Below are positions 44,405 through 56,069 of a stretch of DNA of 64,000 nt, one piece after another. Made by a program: the position numbers and the translations under genes. This stretch comes from Pictodentalium vernedei (Eukaryota; Mollusca; Scaphopoda; Dentaliida; Dentaliidae): assembly GCA_031216915.1 (NCBI GenBank), contig CM062294.1, forward strand, positions 158,737,455 through 158,801,454. The letters are read 5' to 3'. Below the pieces are notes generated by a model, which made no database searches, had not been told where the DNA came from, and was given only the letters and a program-made list of their open reading frames with translations. How positions within the stretch are numbered: position 1 is the first letter of the stretch; every line of letters begins with the position of its first letter.

Positions 44405-45036
44405 AATGAGCAGGCTGAATGATGTCGGTACGAACATCTGTTGTTGCACTTAGATAATAACAGATTGATCGATTAATTACTGTTAATCTACTGGACTATA
44501 GTTCTTTTTTACTTCAATCCAATTTACCAAAAAAGGTTGTGGGGAATTGTTAATGCTATCGTTGGCAAGCGATGTTGAACTGTAACTATATATAATACAC
44601 ATTTTAGCGCTACAGTGAAGTGATGTGGGTCGTAGTATCACGTCGAGTTGTGGAGGTCAGATCGCCGGATCCAACGAGCTACCTGCGGCAGAACAAGAAC
44701 TAACAACTGTCGAAAGATGGGATAGAGAGAAACACGTCATGCAGATCACTTGCACATCGTACACAAGTAACGTCAGTATACAAACATCACACCATTTCAT
44801 CCATGCCAACATCTACGTTGGGATAGAAGCCGGCATGGATGAAATGGTATGTCATCTCTATATCCATCAATGGAGTTTTGCCTTACTTTCAGACAATGGG
44901 TTTCTTCGTAGTAAAGTCTACGAACTTATAGTCCCACATTTCAGAAGAGAGGTGGTAAAAAAGGAACAAAATTCAAACAAAAAAGTGAATAAAAAAATGA
45001 ATAAAAGTGGAGGGGGTTACAGTAGTAAGCCAACTT
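44405..45036. other. Spacer with a short inverted repeat
   Basis: CCATTTCATCCATGCC pairs with GGCATGGATGAAATGG (about 44803-44852). An open frame covers part of it but has no splice or homology support. Confidence 0.4.
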
Positions 45037-47028
45037 GAATAATAATAATATAAGGACAATACAGAAGGGTCCGAGTAAGCCGCGGGGCGCACCAAGCGGC
45101 GCCACGCCACACCCAGATGTCCCTGGTGTATACGACCCCATTTAGGAACAACAGATCACTTCGTACTCAAATTGCGGCAACCAGGTGCAGCGCAGCACAG
45201 CCCAGAACGACCCGGCGTCCAGTTGGACCAACACGGATACCAGCAAGCAATATGCTAAAATTATAAGGACCGGATACTTTTATTTAGCTGCATAATGTAT
45301 AAATTATATTTGGGAGAGCGTCGACGTTAGTAACTTAAGCAACATAGATCACTAGGGTCCTGTACTACCCGAAGCGCCCACTTGGCAAAATAAATTTCTG
45401 CACTTCTTCAAAATTACGACGGTTCTCGGTATTGCCAAGTAGTTCGAGCCGAACAGAAGAGTTGGAAAATCGAAAACAAATGGCAGTGCACTAACTGAGT
45501 GAATGCGAGCATTCAGGTGGCGGGGACAATATAAGAGAAAGTGATCAGTTGTCTCAAGTTCTCCACATTGGCAGAAAGGGGGGATTGATAAATGGTTATC
45601 GAATAAATAGGCATTTATGTTACTACAACGCAGACGCAAGCTACAGTGGTAAACTTAGGCTACACGAGATCTATTGCTACTATAGAAATGAGGTGGACGT
45701 GTGTTGCCGCTATTAAGGAAACATTTAAAGTTGCTAATACATGAATTGTTACGGATAGATAGAGGCAAGTTATTCCCTTGACTAGTAGTACTTGGAATGA
45801 ATGACCGTTGGTACAAATTAGTGTGACAGAACGGAATTCGGTGGTTCTGGGAAGATCGCAAACTGTGACGAACACCGGTAGACGAAACAGGCGGCGGGAC
45901 TTTAGTTGCAATGTAGGGTGGAGTAATATTATGATACATCTTAAAAAATTGCACAAGTTTATGTTTTCGTCGTATTTCTTGGAGAGGCTCCCAACATGTT
46001 TCAGTGTATAGTAATGTCTTGCTCGCACTGGCAGCAGCTATTTGAATTTTCCCTAAGTCTGCTGCCTTGAGCGCAGAACAATTGTCCCATACGGTATCTG
46101 CGTATTCTAAGAGAGGTCTGATAAATGCAAAGTAAATTTTCTCCAGAATCTTGCGATCCAGTATAAATTTATATTTCCTAAGTAAGTCTACACGTGTCCA
46201 TGCCTTGTTACAGACATGGTCAATGTGATCATCCCACGTGCCAGTATTATTTATGGTTAATCCCAAATGCTTGTGATTATTAACCTCAGAAATCCGAGTA
46301 CCACAAAACATTAGTGGAGGGTGAAGTAGCCGATTTTGTTATGTGATAGCAACATGCATTCTGTTTTCTTGGGATTAAACTCTACTAGCCACGTTTTCGC
46401 CCAGTGATCTATTGATGTCAAGTCACGATTCATTAAAATTGATGTTTGGTCCGGATTTTCAACAATGAGATATAACGACGTATCATCTGCAAAGAGACGT
46501 ATAGAGCTAAATAAATTTTCGGTGATATTGTTGATGTATATTAGAAACAGTAAAGGCCCAAGTATAGATCCTTGAGGGACCCCTGCATTAATGGGTTTCC
46601 AGGAAGATGATTCAGAACCTACGACGACTCGTTGGGGCCGGTGCGAGAGGTAGGATTTAAGAAACAATAGGAGATCACCGTAAACTCCGATTATTCTAAG
46701 CCTGTGAATAAGCCCAACATGCCACACCTTGTCGAAGGCTTTACTGATGTCGCAAAATACTACTCGAACTTCTTTACCTTCGTCTAGAGCTCGACAAAAC
46801 TCATCGTATAAGTCAGTCAATTGGAGAACAGTCGAGTCTCCAGGAGTAAAACCAGACTGGAAATTACTTAAAATATTGTTGTCAGCTAAAAATTTCCATA
46901 AGCGTCTAAACACACATTTCTCGAATATCTTGCCAACACAGCTAATTAGAGATATTGGACGGTAATTAGTTACCAACTTGGCAGGGTTCTTTTTCAGAAC
47001 TGGGGACACATTTGCCTTCTTCCACTGA
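45037..47028 (-). mobile_element. CR1/L2-like LINE, 5'-truncated (element III), minus strand
   Basis: From the truncation at about 47028 (CAGTGGAAGAAGGCAAATGT on the minus strand, inside the reverse transcriptase) to a tail of ATTATTATTATT at about 45037-45050. The 3' UTR of about 300 bases is GC-rich near its end. Related to, but clearly distinct from, the LINE at 5343. Confidence 0.85.
45352..47028 (-). pseudogene. Reverse transcriptase fragment with frameshift and stop
   Basis: Starts inside the reverse transcriptase: YRPISLISCVGKIFEKC, FCDISKAFDKVWH, GVPQGSILGPLLFLIYIN and FADDTSLY. A one-base frameshift near 46315-46330 moves the frame to the thumb and connection region (NNHKHLGLTINNTGTWDDHI, YADTVWDNCSA). 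A TAA at 45657-45655 then interrupts it in frame, and the C-terminal knuckle CQCGELETTDHFLLYC follows (45639-45352). No endonuclease is present. The motif order and the final knuckle place it in the same LINE group as element I. Confidence 0.87.
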
Positions 47029-47255
47029 CATGTGGTTAGTGGGAGACTTAAAGAAGAGGGTTAATATGCTAATCGGAGAGATTGGGAAGAATGGAGCTAG
47101 GGATGTCATCAAGCAGTTCGTCTCCGTGTGTTGGGAGGTGAGAAGAAGCGTGGGGATAGGGGAGGCAGTTGGGGGTACAGGGGTAACCAAGGCCTTCTCA
47201 TCCGAGAACCGCGACAAATCAGCGGCCGGCCAAAGTGTTAATATTATTATTAGAC
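47029..47255 (+). mobile_element. 3' fragment of LINE element II family, plus strand
   Basis: Matches, in reverse, 33188-33400: GGGTTAATATGCTAATCGGA, AAGCAGTTCGTCTCCG, ACCGCGACAAATCAGCGGC and GCCAAAGTGTTAATATTATT. Ends in a TTATTATTATTA tail. Its 5' truncation point directly touches the truncated 5' end of element III. Confidence 0.9.
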
Positions 47256-48184
47256 GTTATAACTTTTATCGGGGGAAAATCGATTGACTGTAAGACTAAT
47301 TACAATATTAATTAGGTTGTGAAATCATTTCGATGAGGTCTTTACAGCCAACTTAATCTAATATATGTTCCACGTAGAATTGAAGCAGAGTGCTTTTTGT
47401 CATGATTAATGATTTGTTACGCCTATTGGACACTCTCTAACAAATTGCAAACAGAAAATATGTAATATCGTGGGTGAGAGATTGTGTGAGTGGGAAATTG
47501 AGCTTTGATACTGACTGACTGACTTAGTGACTGAGGACTCGTATCAAAGAAGACATTAACCACTTACCCAACGCACAAAATATCACGTTTTCTATTTTAA
47601 ATAATTTTTTTCCAACTTTTTCAAAACATCAAGTCCTTATAAAAGGCCTCATTCAACTAAATGAATACTTCGTACCGTCTCACGTCACTCGCGATGGCAT
47701 GAAGCATTTATGCAATTAAATGCTGCCTTCAATAAAGAATAAAAAAAACAACGTCTTATTGCCGCTCACTTGCAATTAATGTTGAAAGAATGAATGAATG
47801 AATGAAATGTTGAAAAATGGTCCAAGCACCAATTTCTAACAGGGTATTGTGAAAATCACTGGGTTTTAGTCTATCTCGTGGAAATCGTTTTTTGTTTCCG
47901 CCTTTATTGCCAGCTGACACTTTCCTTGTATTTGAAAAAATATTTTGAGGTGTTTCATTCGTCATCAATCACACCCTTCACTGCTGTAATGGCTTCCCTG
48001 TACAAATGAAAGGAACTTTTGGGCGTCAAGATTTTTGGTGCAAATAAATGTTTTAGTGCAATGGGCTCGGATCCTGATGCTAGTAAAAGGTAAATACCAG
48101 TGAGTGTCGCAACTTATACCACCATATTAATTACCGTATTAAAACATACGTACGACGTCATTGTGGGTTCCTAACAGGGGTATT
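47256..48184. other. Unassigned sequence
   Basis: A CCACTTACCCAACGC word near 47563 resembles one MITE end; otherwise nothing supported. Confidence 0.35.
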
Positions 48185-48196
48185 TGTTCCATTTGG

Positions 48197-48571
48197 TGGG
48201 AGCGCGGTGGCTCAGTGGTAAACTGTTGGACTTCTATGCTGGAGGTCCCGAGTTCGATCCCTACCAGGGACGACCCGTGTAGTGTCCTTGGGCAAGGTAC
48301 TTTACCCCGGTTGCTTACATGGGGGCACGATGGCGACGTGTACTAAGGCGTACTGCACGCCGATGGTGCACATGTCTTCAACCGCTGTAACCCTACTTGA
48401 GCGGACCTTGAACAGAGTTAGAATGTTGAGGAGCTGACAGCTCCTCGTCGTCCTCGTCGTTGCTCGGTGGTTCTCTCTGGGTACTCCGGCTTCCCCAACC
48501 CGTAAAACTGTCACGGTCACGATTAACCATTGTGCATAAGTATATGACCTTAAACACCAATAAATAAATAA
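48197..48571 (+). mobile_element. SINE with tRNA-derived head, complete
   Basis: Exact 12-bp target duplication TGTTCCATTTGG (48185-48196 and 48572-48583). Head: GGAGCGCGGTGGCTCAGTGG (box A) and GGTCCCGAGTTCGATCCC (box B). Body: GTGTCCTTGGGCAAGGTACT, GTGTACTAAGGCGTACTGCA, GGGTACTCCGGCTTCCCCAA. Tail AATAAATAAATAA. The body is the same as in the 5S-headed copy at 40634. Confidence 0.95.
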
Positions 48572-48622
48572 TGTTCCATTTGGACTACAGTAGACTATTA
48601 TCTTGTAAAAACAAAAAAGTGC

Positions 48623-48873
48623 TTAACCCTTTACCCAACGTAACGGCAAAAACCGGCCAGCGCTATTCTCAAAAAACTCCAATTAATTTTCATTATTTTT
48701 TCATTTTTTGTCTCAAAAACATAGGTTATGGCCCCTCGTTGAAACGAGCTCGTCGAGCTCGTTCAAATGAGGGGTCATAACTAATGTTTTTGAGACAAAA
48801 AATTAAAAAAATTAGTTATTCAATAATTTGTTTTGCAAGTTTCTTCTGCTTTTCATGTTAGGTAAAGGGTTAA
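48623..48873. mobile_element. TTAA MITE, complete with both TTAA sites
   Basis: TTAACCCTTTACCCAACGTAA at the left and CATGTTAGGTAAAGGGTTAA at the right, TTAA duplicated at 48623-48626 and 48870-48873. Core GAGCTCGTCGAGCTCG hairpin. The best-preserved reference copy of this family in the window. Confidence 0.92.
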
Positions 48874-49167
48874 AAGCAATGTGATTTGGTACAGTCTATT
48901 CAAGACGAAATGCGCAAGTACACTCACACCACAAACTGTAAAAGGCAATAAACACGGAGCAAATAATATCGTGATTAAAAGAATATATGCATGTTATCAC
49001 CACTATGAGTTGGTCGAGAAACTTGTATAAAGCCGTATAAAGCCGTAGTTGTTCATATTAGGTATCGCGGCGAGCCCTTTGGGGCGGGTCGCGGTACGTA
49101 ATAGGAACACCATCGAGGCTTCATATAATTTTCTCGATCAACACATAGTGGTGACGATAAATTTATC
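48874..49167. other. Unassigned sequence with a GC-rich hairpin
   Basis: Near 49058-49110, TATTAGGTATCGCGGCGAGC is followed by a loosely complementary GCGGTACGTAATAG. No gene seen. Confidence 0.4.
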
Positions 49168-49572
49168 AAGCGTAGGAGGAATTGGTGCAACCTACCATTC
49201 TGCAACATACACAAGATACCACCAAACACTAGGCAAGGATTGAAACAAGCTTGTCTGGCTGGGGACGAGTGTACATTTTATATAAATAAACATTTGAATA
49301 AAGATTTAACAGCCCTTTTAAGGGCTTGAGGGTGTGTGTCTGTGAGAGGGGTTTTTTTTTGGGGGGGGGGGGGGGGGGTGGAGGAGGTCATTTGGAATTC
49401 CCGAAGGATAACCAGATACCTCAAAATCACATACGGCATCCTATCTCCCAGAAGGCTTGATGGATGACTCCCGGTTTTTCAAAACTAAACTGTTGGAGCT
49501 TTCTCCACTCCTTTTTATGTGTACCCATACTATGTATGGTACACATAATGCCGGCATCCGGGGTGACCATCC

Positions 49573-49658
49573 GTCGTTCGTCCATCCTTTGTCCGTCCGT
49601 CTGTCCGTCCGTCCGTCTGTCCGTCCGTCTGTCCGTCTGTCCGTCCGGCGTCCGTATC
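49573..49658. repeat. TCCG/TCTG microsatellite
   Basis: Repeated GTCCGTCCGTCTGTCC, adjoining the minisatellite on its left. Confidence 0.95.
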
Positions 49659-49665
49659 CATTTCT

Positions 49666-50490
49666 TTGGCATTCGATAACTTGAAAAATATTGCTTGGAT
49701 TGTCTAGTTACTTTATATTTGTGTTCAGGTTACTGATGTGCCGAGCTGTATAGTTTTTAGTGTAAATCTTATGATTTGATCCCGAGATATTAACCCTTTA
49801 TCCTTCAAATTGAAAATTTCTCCAATCCTTTTGGCATTCGATAACTTGAAAAATATTTCTTGGATTGTCAAGATACTTTATGTTTGTGTTCAGGTTACTG
49901 GTGTGCCGAGCTGTATAGTTTTTGGTGTAAATCTGATAATTTAATCCTGAGATATTAATCCTTTATCCTTCAAATTGAAAATTCCTCCAATCCCTTTGGC
50001 ATTCGATAACTTGAAAAATATTGCTTGGATTGTCAAGTTACTTTATATGTGTGTTCAGGTTACTGATGTACCGAGCTGTATAGTTTTTGGTGTTAATCTG
50101 TTATTTTAATCCTGAGATATTAACCCTTTATCCTTCAAATTGAAAATTCCTCCAATCCCTTTGGCATTTGATAACTTGAAAAATATTGCTTGGATTGACA
50201 AGTTACTTTACAATTGTGTTCAGGTTACTGATGTGCTGAGCTGTATAGTTTTGGGTGTTAATCTGATAATTTGATCCCAAGATATTAACCCTTTATCCTT
50301 CAAATTGAAAATTCCTCCAATCCCTTTGGCATGAGATAACTCAAAAAATATCAATCCGATTGTCATGTTACTTTACATATTTATTCAGGTTACTGGTGTG
50401 CTGTGCTGTATAGTTTTTTATGTAAATCTGATAATTTGATCCGGAGATATTAACCCTTTATCCATCAAATTAGACACTCCTCCAATCCAT
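49666..50490. repeat. Five-copy 165-bp minisatellite
   Basis: TTGGCATTCGATAACTTGAA or a variant starts at 49666, 49831, 49996, 50161 and 50326, exactly 165 bases apart. Shared words include GTGTTCAGGTTACTG, GAGCTGTATAGTTTT and GATATTAACCCTTTATCC. Confidence 0.95.
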
Positions 50491-53400
50491 TTCTATATGT
50501 ACCCATACCTTGTATGGTGTACATAATGTCGGCATCCGTGGTGGCCCTCCGTCATACAGCTTTCTACTAGTTGCGCGTATGGGTACACATCTGACGATTT
50601 CATCGGCCTATTTTTTAAAATCGCTATGGTCATATACCGGGGCCGCTACCAAACCGGCGTTGCTGTTTGGTTTTCTTTGCTCTTCTTCCGTTAAATTTGC
50701 CATCGCACAATATTACATTCTGGTGGGACTCAAACCTCTACCATCGCCGAGCTGGAACCGAATAGAGCCCACTCTCTAACAGTTTTAATGGCTAAAACCT
50801 TTCATTTCATTTCATTTTATTCGATACAGGCGCATTTTGTGAATGCAACACCCGAAACTGCGTGAAAAAACTCAATTCGCCAAAATCATGCTTCCATATT
50901 TTGTTACACAGGCATGGGAAATACTTCGTCGGATTTTATTTAATCGATTTGATATGTGCTTCTGGTAAGACAGTGAGAATCAACCCACCATATTCATATG
51001 ACTTGAGAACTGACAGTCGGGAAGTTTAATTTATTGTTTATTGTGTTTTTTCGTAACATTGAACACCCTTGGTAATATCGGACGATTATATGCCGAAACG
51101 AAGTTTTTCATGCAGGCAACCATTTTAACGTTTGTGTGTCTCCATTTTATCAACGCACGCATCTGGGCCTTCATATTCGCGGAACAACGTATAACTGCAT
51201 GCTTATTCGAGAATTTAATTACCAAATGAGGCGCCTACGCCGTCTGAACTGTTGGTTTAACGCTTAGCACTACTGAACTCCGTCGGGAAATGGAAATTTT
51301 ACGAACCGAAGCGTGTTAGTGTCTGTCTTGCAACACTCTTATAAAGAAGACGCATGGAAATGGTAGACAAAGCGTAGGAAGAATTGGTGCAACCTACCTT
51401 TCTGCAACATACATAAGAAACCACCAACTAGTCAAGGTTTGAAACAAGCTTGTCTGGCTGGGGACGGGTGTACATTTTATATAAATAAACATTTGAATAA
51501 AGATTTAACAGCCCTTTTAAGGGCTTGTGGGTGTGTGTCTGTGAGAGGGTGTCTTTGGGGGGTGGGTGGAGGGGGTGGAGGGGTCATTTGAAATTCCCGA
51601 AGGATAACCAGATACCTCACAATCACATACGGAATCCTATCTCCCAGAAGGCTTGATGGGTGACTCCCGGTTTTTCAAAACTAAACTGTTGGAGCTTTCT
51701 CCACTCCTTTTTTGTAACCGCTATGGTCATATAACGGGGCCGCTACCAAACCGGGGTTGCTGTTTGGTTTTCTTTTCTCTTCTTCCCTCAAATGTGCCAT
51801 CGCACAACATTACATTCTGGCTCGCCACCATGGTGGGTCTCAAACCTCTACCATCGCCGGGCTGGAACCGAATAGAGCCGACTCTCTAATAGTTTTAATG
51901 GCGTTGTGGGATTGGGTATTGACAATCTAACACTCCAACGTAAACTGCCGGGAATTCTAACCGCGTGCATACCCTCCTCAGACTCCATTTGAGGCAATAG
52001 GAAAGCTAGTCCTGTGTGATCCAAGTGAAATAAAATAAGTTTAACCGGGTCGCAAGGGTAAACAACTTGATAGGGACATATTTAATAAGGATTGTAACCA
52101 AAATTGTTTGGAAATCTGAGACCCTACAGGCTTTTCTGTGCCCTGAATGTTCGCGAGCAGCCATGATATGGGACTTCAGGTCTTTGTAGAGAGATCGAGG
52201 TCGAGATCCTTGAAGGAAATGAGGAAAGACAGAGAAAAGGAATCCGAAATGGTGAATTATGGCGTCATGGAGATTTTGTTAAAGATTTTGCAAGAATGCC
52301 TAAAATGTCATACTCGCCTAAAAAGATTCACTGGGACTATGATGAAGTGAGAGTGGAGAATAAACGGCATGTGGGTTTTTGATGGTACCACTGAGAATAT
52401 TATTGATCTGAGCAGTAAAGTTATGAAGTATAGAATACATAACCAAGACTTTCTGATCTGAAAACTGAAATATATCGGCTCCTGCAAATGTGTTATTAAC
52501 ACTTCACGAGTGGGCGGAATATATTAGGATAAGTGGATGGCACCATTGAGAATATTGTTGTTCTGAGCAGTAAAGTTATGAAGTGTGAAGTATAGGATAG
52601 ATAACCAAGACTTTCTGATCTGAGAACAGAAATATGTAGGAACCTGCTCTAGTGTTATTAACACTTAACTAGTGGGCGGAATATATTAGGATAAATGTTT
52701 GCAAACATGGACTTCAAGATTATGCCTGTAACAACAGAATATTGTTGTATCAGAAATTAAAAAGGGTAAGATTAACAGATGAAAAATGTTATCGAACATT
52801 AATTATTTATTCATTATTCAACGACCTTCAGTATATAAAAACATTTCGTATAAAGCACAGTAGTCTAACAATGGAAACAAAATAACACATCATGTATATA
52901 TTATAGTGGAACAGCTAAAACAGATAACGACGCTATTCGTATTGTATGTTACAGTTAATAATGTGTGAAAAGAAAAGTGCATAACACACTTTTCAATCAA
53001 CATGTTGCCGTAATGCACAATGCACACCACGATCAAGTTAGAATTTCAAAACATTCCTCATTTTCATGCTTTACATAGACTCGTCTAACTTGAACGCGAA
53101 CAAAAGCTGTCCACTAACTCCTTTTGTAGTTCCATTATATTCTCGCAAACGTCAGTTTCTGTTTGTGGTTCATTTTCTGATAAGTTGCTACCACCTCCTT
53201 GTAGGGATATGGCAATTGTATTCGCTAATCTCCGTATATCTTCCCAAGACTCCTTCCTATAACTCTCGTATGTTGCTATTGATGTTTGAATTGTGGTCTT
53301 CCTTATAAGCAGATTATAAGTCATAAAAATGGATGGTCTTGTAGTGTTGACTATTTTTCTGTCTATGGATGCTGAATTGTGCCCTATAAAGATAAGAATT

Positions 53401-53756
53401 ATCGTGTTTTCTTATAGTAAATGGTTATGGCGGAAATGGAACGATTTGAGATGGTGGGTGATTTCTGCCAAATTCACCACACTTACGCGTCTTTCCCACA
53501 TGCACATTGACACCGTCACCCCTCCCCGAAAGCAGTCTGACACTACCTCTATATCTGCTAAATACATTTGCGCGTTCCGTTGTAAAGCCTGAATGGTTTT
53601 GAGGGAAGAACCAAGGCACTTTTATGCAAACCTGAATAGTATCCCAAACCATTACCATTCTGAGATGATGAAAAGCACTGCAAAAATTATAACATTTCAT
53701 AATGAAGCGAAAATAAAGTTTCTATTTCTCGTCCAATTCAGTCAGCTGAACGGGCC

Positions 53757-55144
53757 GGTTTGGTCCCATAAGTTACACATCCCATTTGTCACACAATCCA
53801 AATGTGTCATTAGTCACACAGTTTTGAAGTTAATAAAAGAGTGTTAACAACCTGTTACCCTCGACAGATAATGCTATTAGTTTTATTTTTTTTCAAGTAT
53901 TCAAAACTCATACCTTGTTCACTCTATACAAACACTATCACTTGAATGGCTTTTTGATTTGATTTGATTTGATTACATAAAACAAATGTTATGTTGTTTT
54001 TTTATTTTTTGATTATTAATAAACATTTGAAGTTTTATTTGCTTTGTTGTTTTTAGCCTAAACATTTTTTTTGAAGTGGCTTCTATGTTCAATAAACATA
54101 ATGCATATTCCCTATTTAAGGAGTAAATTTTGGATTCTCCACAGTAAATTTTCCTCACTTGCCGTTCTCCACAGTAAACATGGCAGCTCTTCAGAAAGTA
54201 GAATACATTTTATCACAACGTGGTACACAACAAGTTTTATTTGAAGGTTACATCTACAACAAGCATGTCACTAGGAAGTTTTGTCAGCACTGGACATGTG
54301 CTGTAAAATCATGCAAAGGTCGTTGCACAACTATTGATGAATTCACCAGAAACACCACAGAACACAACCACCCACCAGAAAATATAACAATTACTAAATT
54401 TGTCAGCAATATGAGAAAAGAGCAAGAGTAGAAATAGCTCCCCTGTCAATGATTTACAATGATGAAATTGGACAGTTGAGTCAGTCAGGTCAGGAAGGCG
54501 TGATACCAAGCTACCCAAGTATGAGAAGCACTCTTCTCGATTGTGTCGGCCATTTGTTGAAACTTGGCTAATATGTAAAATAAAATATATATCGAAATAT
54601 TTCATTCCATTAGACTGTAGCTATTTATTTCATTTAAATTAATTTTATTGATTAATCCATTGTATAATCCATTGTATATTTTCTCTATTTATTTATTTGC
54701 TTTTTGTGTATCATTGTGTATTATTATTATGTGTTGTCCAGATATTCTATCAGGTTAATTTGTTATATATTATCTCTATTTATTTATCTGCTTTGTCAAT
54801 CACTATTTATTATTTTGTGTATTTGAAAGATTCCATTTCATTATTATTTTCATTTATTTTATTTTTCATTGTAAGTTTTCTCTATTTATTTATCTGCTTT
54901 TTGTGTATCATTGTGTAATATTATGTGTAGTCCAAATATTCTATCAGGTTAATTTGTTGTATACATCAAAACCCATTTAATTTGTTGTTGTTTTTTTTTT
55001 AAATCCCCTGATGATGAAAATGGTCACTGAATGAAATTAATTCAGAACAGACTATTAACACCAATAATAGGTGTGCAAGGGTGGTGTTTATATAGTCATT
55101 TAGACTGTGTGACAAATGGGATGTGTAACTTATGGGATGGTACC
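53757..55144 (+). mobile_element. Mutator-like element, non-autonomous, with FLYWCH fragment
   Basis: 39-bp terminal inverted repeats (53757-53795 and 55106-55144) are identical except for four positions near the tip; core ATAAGTTACACATCCCATTT. They are flanked by the 8-bp duplication AACGGGCC (53749-53756, 55145-55152). Block B has the uninterrupted site TGAACAGGCCTCCCGTC near 59702. An 8-9 bp target duplication together with a FLYWCH domain fits the Mutator/MULE superfamily. Inside are a FLYWCH pseudogene and a direct repeat (CTATTTATTTAT..ATCAGGTTAATTTGTT at about 54680-54765 and 54885-54965). No transposase is left. Confidence 0.88.
54180..54571 (+). pseudogene. FLYWCH zinc-finger protein fragment, frameshifted
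   Basis: The ATG at 54180 has a strong context (AAACATGG). The 83-residue frame holds a FLYWCH domain: VLFEGYIYNKHVTRKF, then WTC..SC as the Cys pair and TEHNHPP as the His pair. The frame stops at 54431, but a one-base shift at about 54413 continues RARVEIAPLSMIYNDEIGQL to a TAA at 54569-54571. That segment resembles the linker that follows FLYWCH domains in MULE-derived proteins. The domain is known as a DNA/zinc-binding module often captured by or domesticated from Mutator-like transposons. Being framed by the element's inverted repeats, it is most likely a broken part of the transposon's own gene; a captured host exon is the alternative. Confidence 0.8.
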
Positions 55145-55553
55145 AACGGGCCTCCCGTCGCACTCTTAAAATACATGAACACTCATAGACACTCTTGTTA
55201 CGTTAAGTCACTAATCATCAGCTTAATCTGTCACTCATGAAATGCTCGAAAATGAAAATATTTAGGCTGCGATCAATCCCGTTAGAGGCACTGGTTATAA
55301 CTCAAGCTTACGGACTCATTCCAAAGAACAAAGTTATTTAAAAAAAAACAAAATATGCCCTATAAATCATTAAACTATCTGTAGTACATACCTAACACGG
55401 CGATATATTTGTCAACTTTATCATGCTTCATCAATAAATCTCTCAGCATTTTCACCGATTGTACCATGTCCATGCTTCTCTCTTTTCTTAAAACATGAAT
55501 TGAACGTCGAACAGTTGATCCTGGGCTGGAATGAATTGTGGTGCGCACAGAAC

Positions 55554-56069
55554 TCCTGCAATATATATATATTCCCTGGTATTCTTTGATCTTTTGAAAT
55601 GTTACACATATTTTTCTGTGCATAATTCGTATCTAATTGTCGGGCTTCGGGTTCCCATGATCGAATGTGCAATAATTAGGGCTTCATTGAATAAAACTCG
55701 CAATCTATCACTCCAGTTATTGTTTGAAGAAACAACTAGTGTTTGTTACTGATTAATTGCGCTAGCGGCACATACCATAATTCAGGTTGTTTTGTTTTAA
55801 AAAACGTTCTTAACAAACACAAATGTTAGGTTGGGTCATTAATTATGTTCATGTGTAAACAAGCGGTATATCCACTTTGTCCCGGCCATTGTCATCAGTT
55901 TTCGTGTACTTAATCAATCTATTGTTAAATAAACAACCGGACTGGAATGAAAATTCAGTATCACTGTTAGTTGTTTAAATGAGAAAGTATACACGTTTTG
56001 CAAGAGAAATGGATTCGACGAATGAAACTTAGTATTCCAACTTAATAAATGCAGAACGCCTTCATCGAT
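55554..56069. other. Spacer between duplicated blocks
   Basis: AT-rich, with a short TA run at 55560-55572; no gene or repeat assigned. Confidence 0.4.

Larger units (their letters stand above)
49168..50793. repeat. Fragment of the 49-60 kb duplicated block, split by a minisatellite
   Basis: 49168-49516 and 50609-50793 match consecutive parts of block A (about 51366-51710 and 51710-51903). Examples are GTAGGAGGAATTGGTGCAAC and GGGGCCGCTACCAAACCGG. The intervening sequence (49517-50608) is flanked by two versions of GTACCCATAC..TATGGT..ACATAATG.CGGCATCCG and consists of microsatellite and minisatellite. Confidence 0.85.
50826..55553. repeat. Duplicated block A
   Basis: Direct paralogue of block B (56070-60108): starts GCGCATTTTGTGAATGCAAC, ends near GGAATGAATTGTGGTGCGCAC. 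It contains an internal tandem duplication of about 165 bp (from about 52370 and 52535, GAGAATATT.TTG.TCTGAGC) also present in B, hence older than the block duplication. A 79-codon minus-strand frame (53324-53085) is open in both copies, but all the nucleotide differences I can see in it change amino acids, so it is not called as a gene. Unlike B it carries the insertion at 53757-55144. Confidence 0.9.

Noticed and set aside
44625..45038. Open frame with a possible GTATGT donor at about 44847
   Set aside because: No acceptor, no homology, overlaps a short palindrome and enters the LINE tail.
49573..50490. CRISPR-like regular repeats
   Set aside because: Units are 165 bp without short repeats separated by unique spacers; this is a minisatellite.
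53085..53324. 79-codon minus-strand frame conserved in block A and block B (59039-59278)
   Set aside because: It stays open, but the few nucleotide differences between copies all change the amino acid, and no domain is recognised; likely chance.
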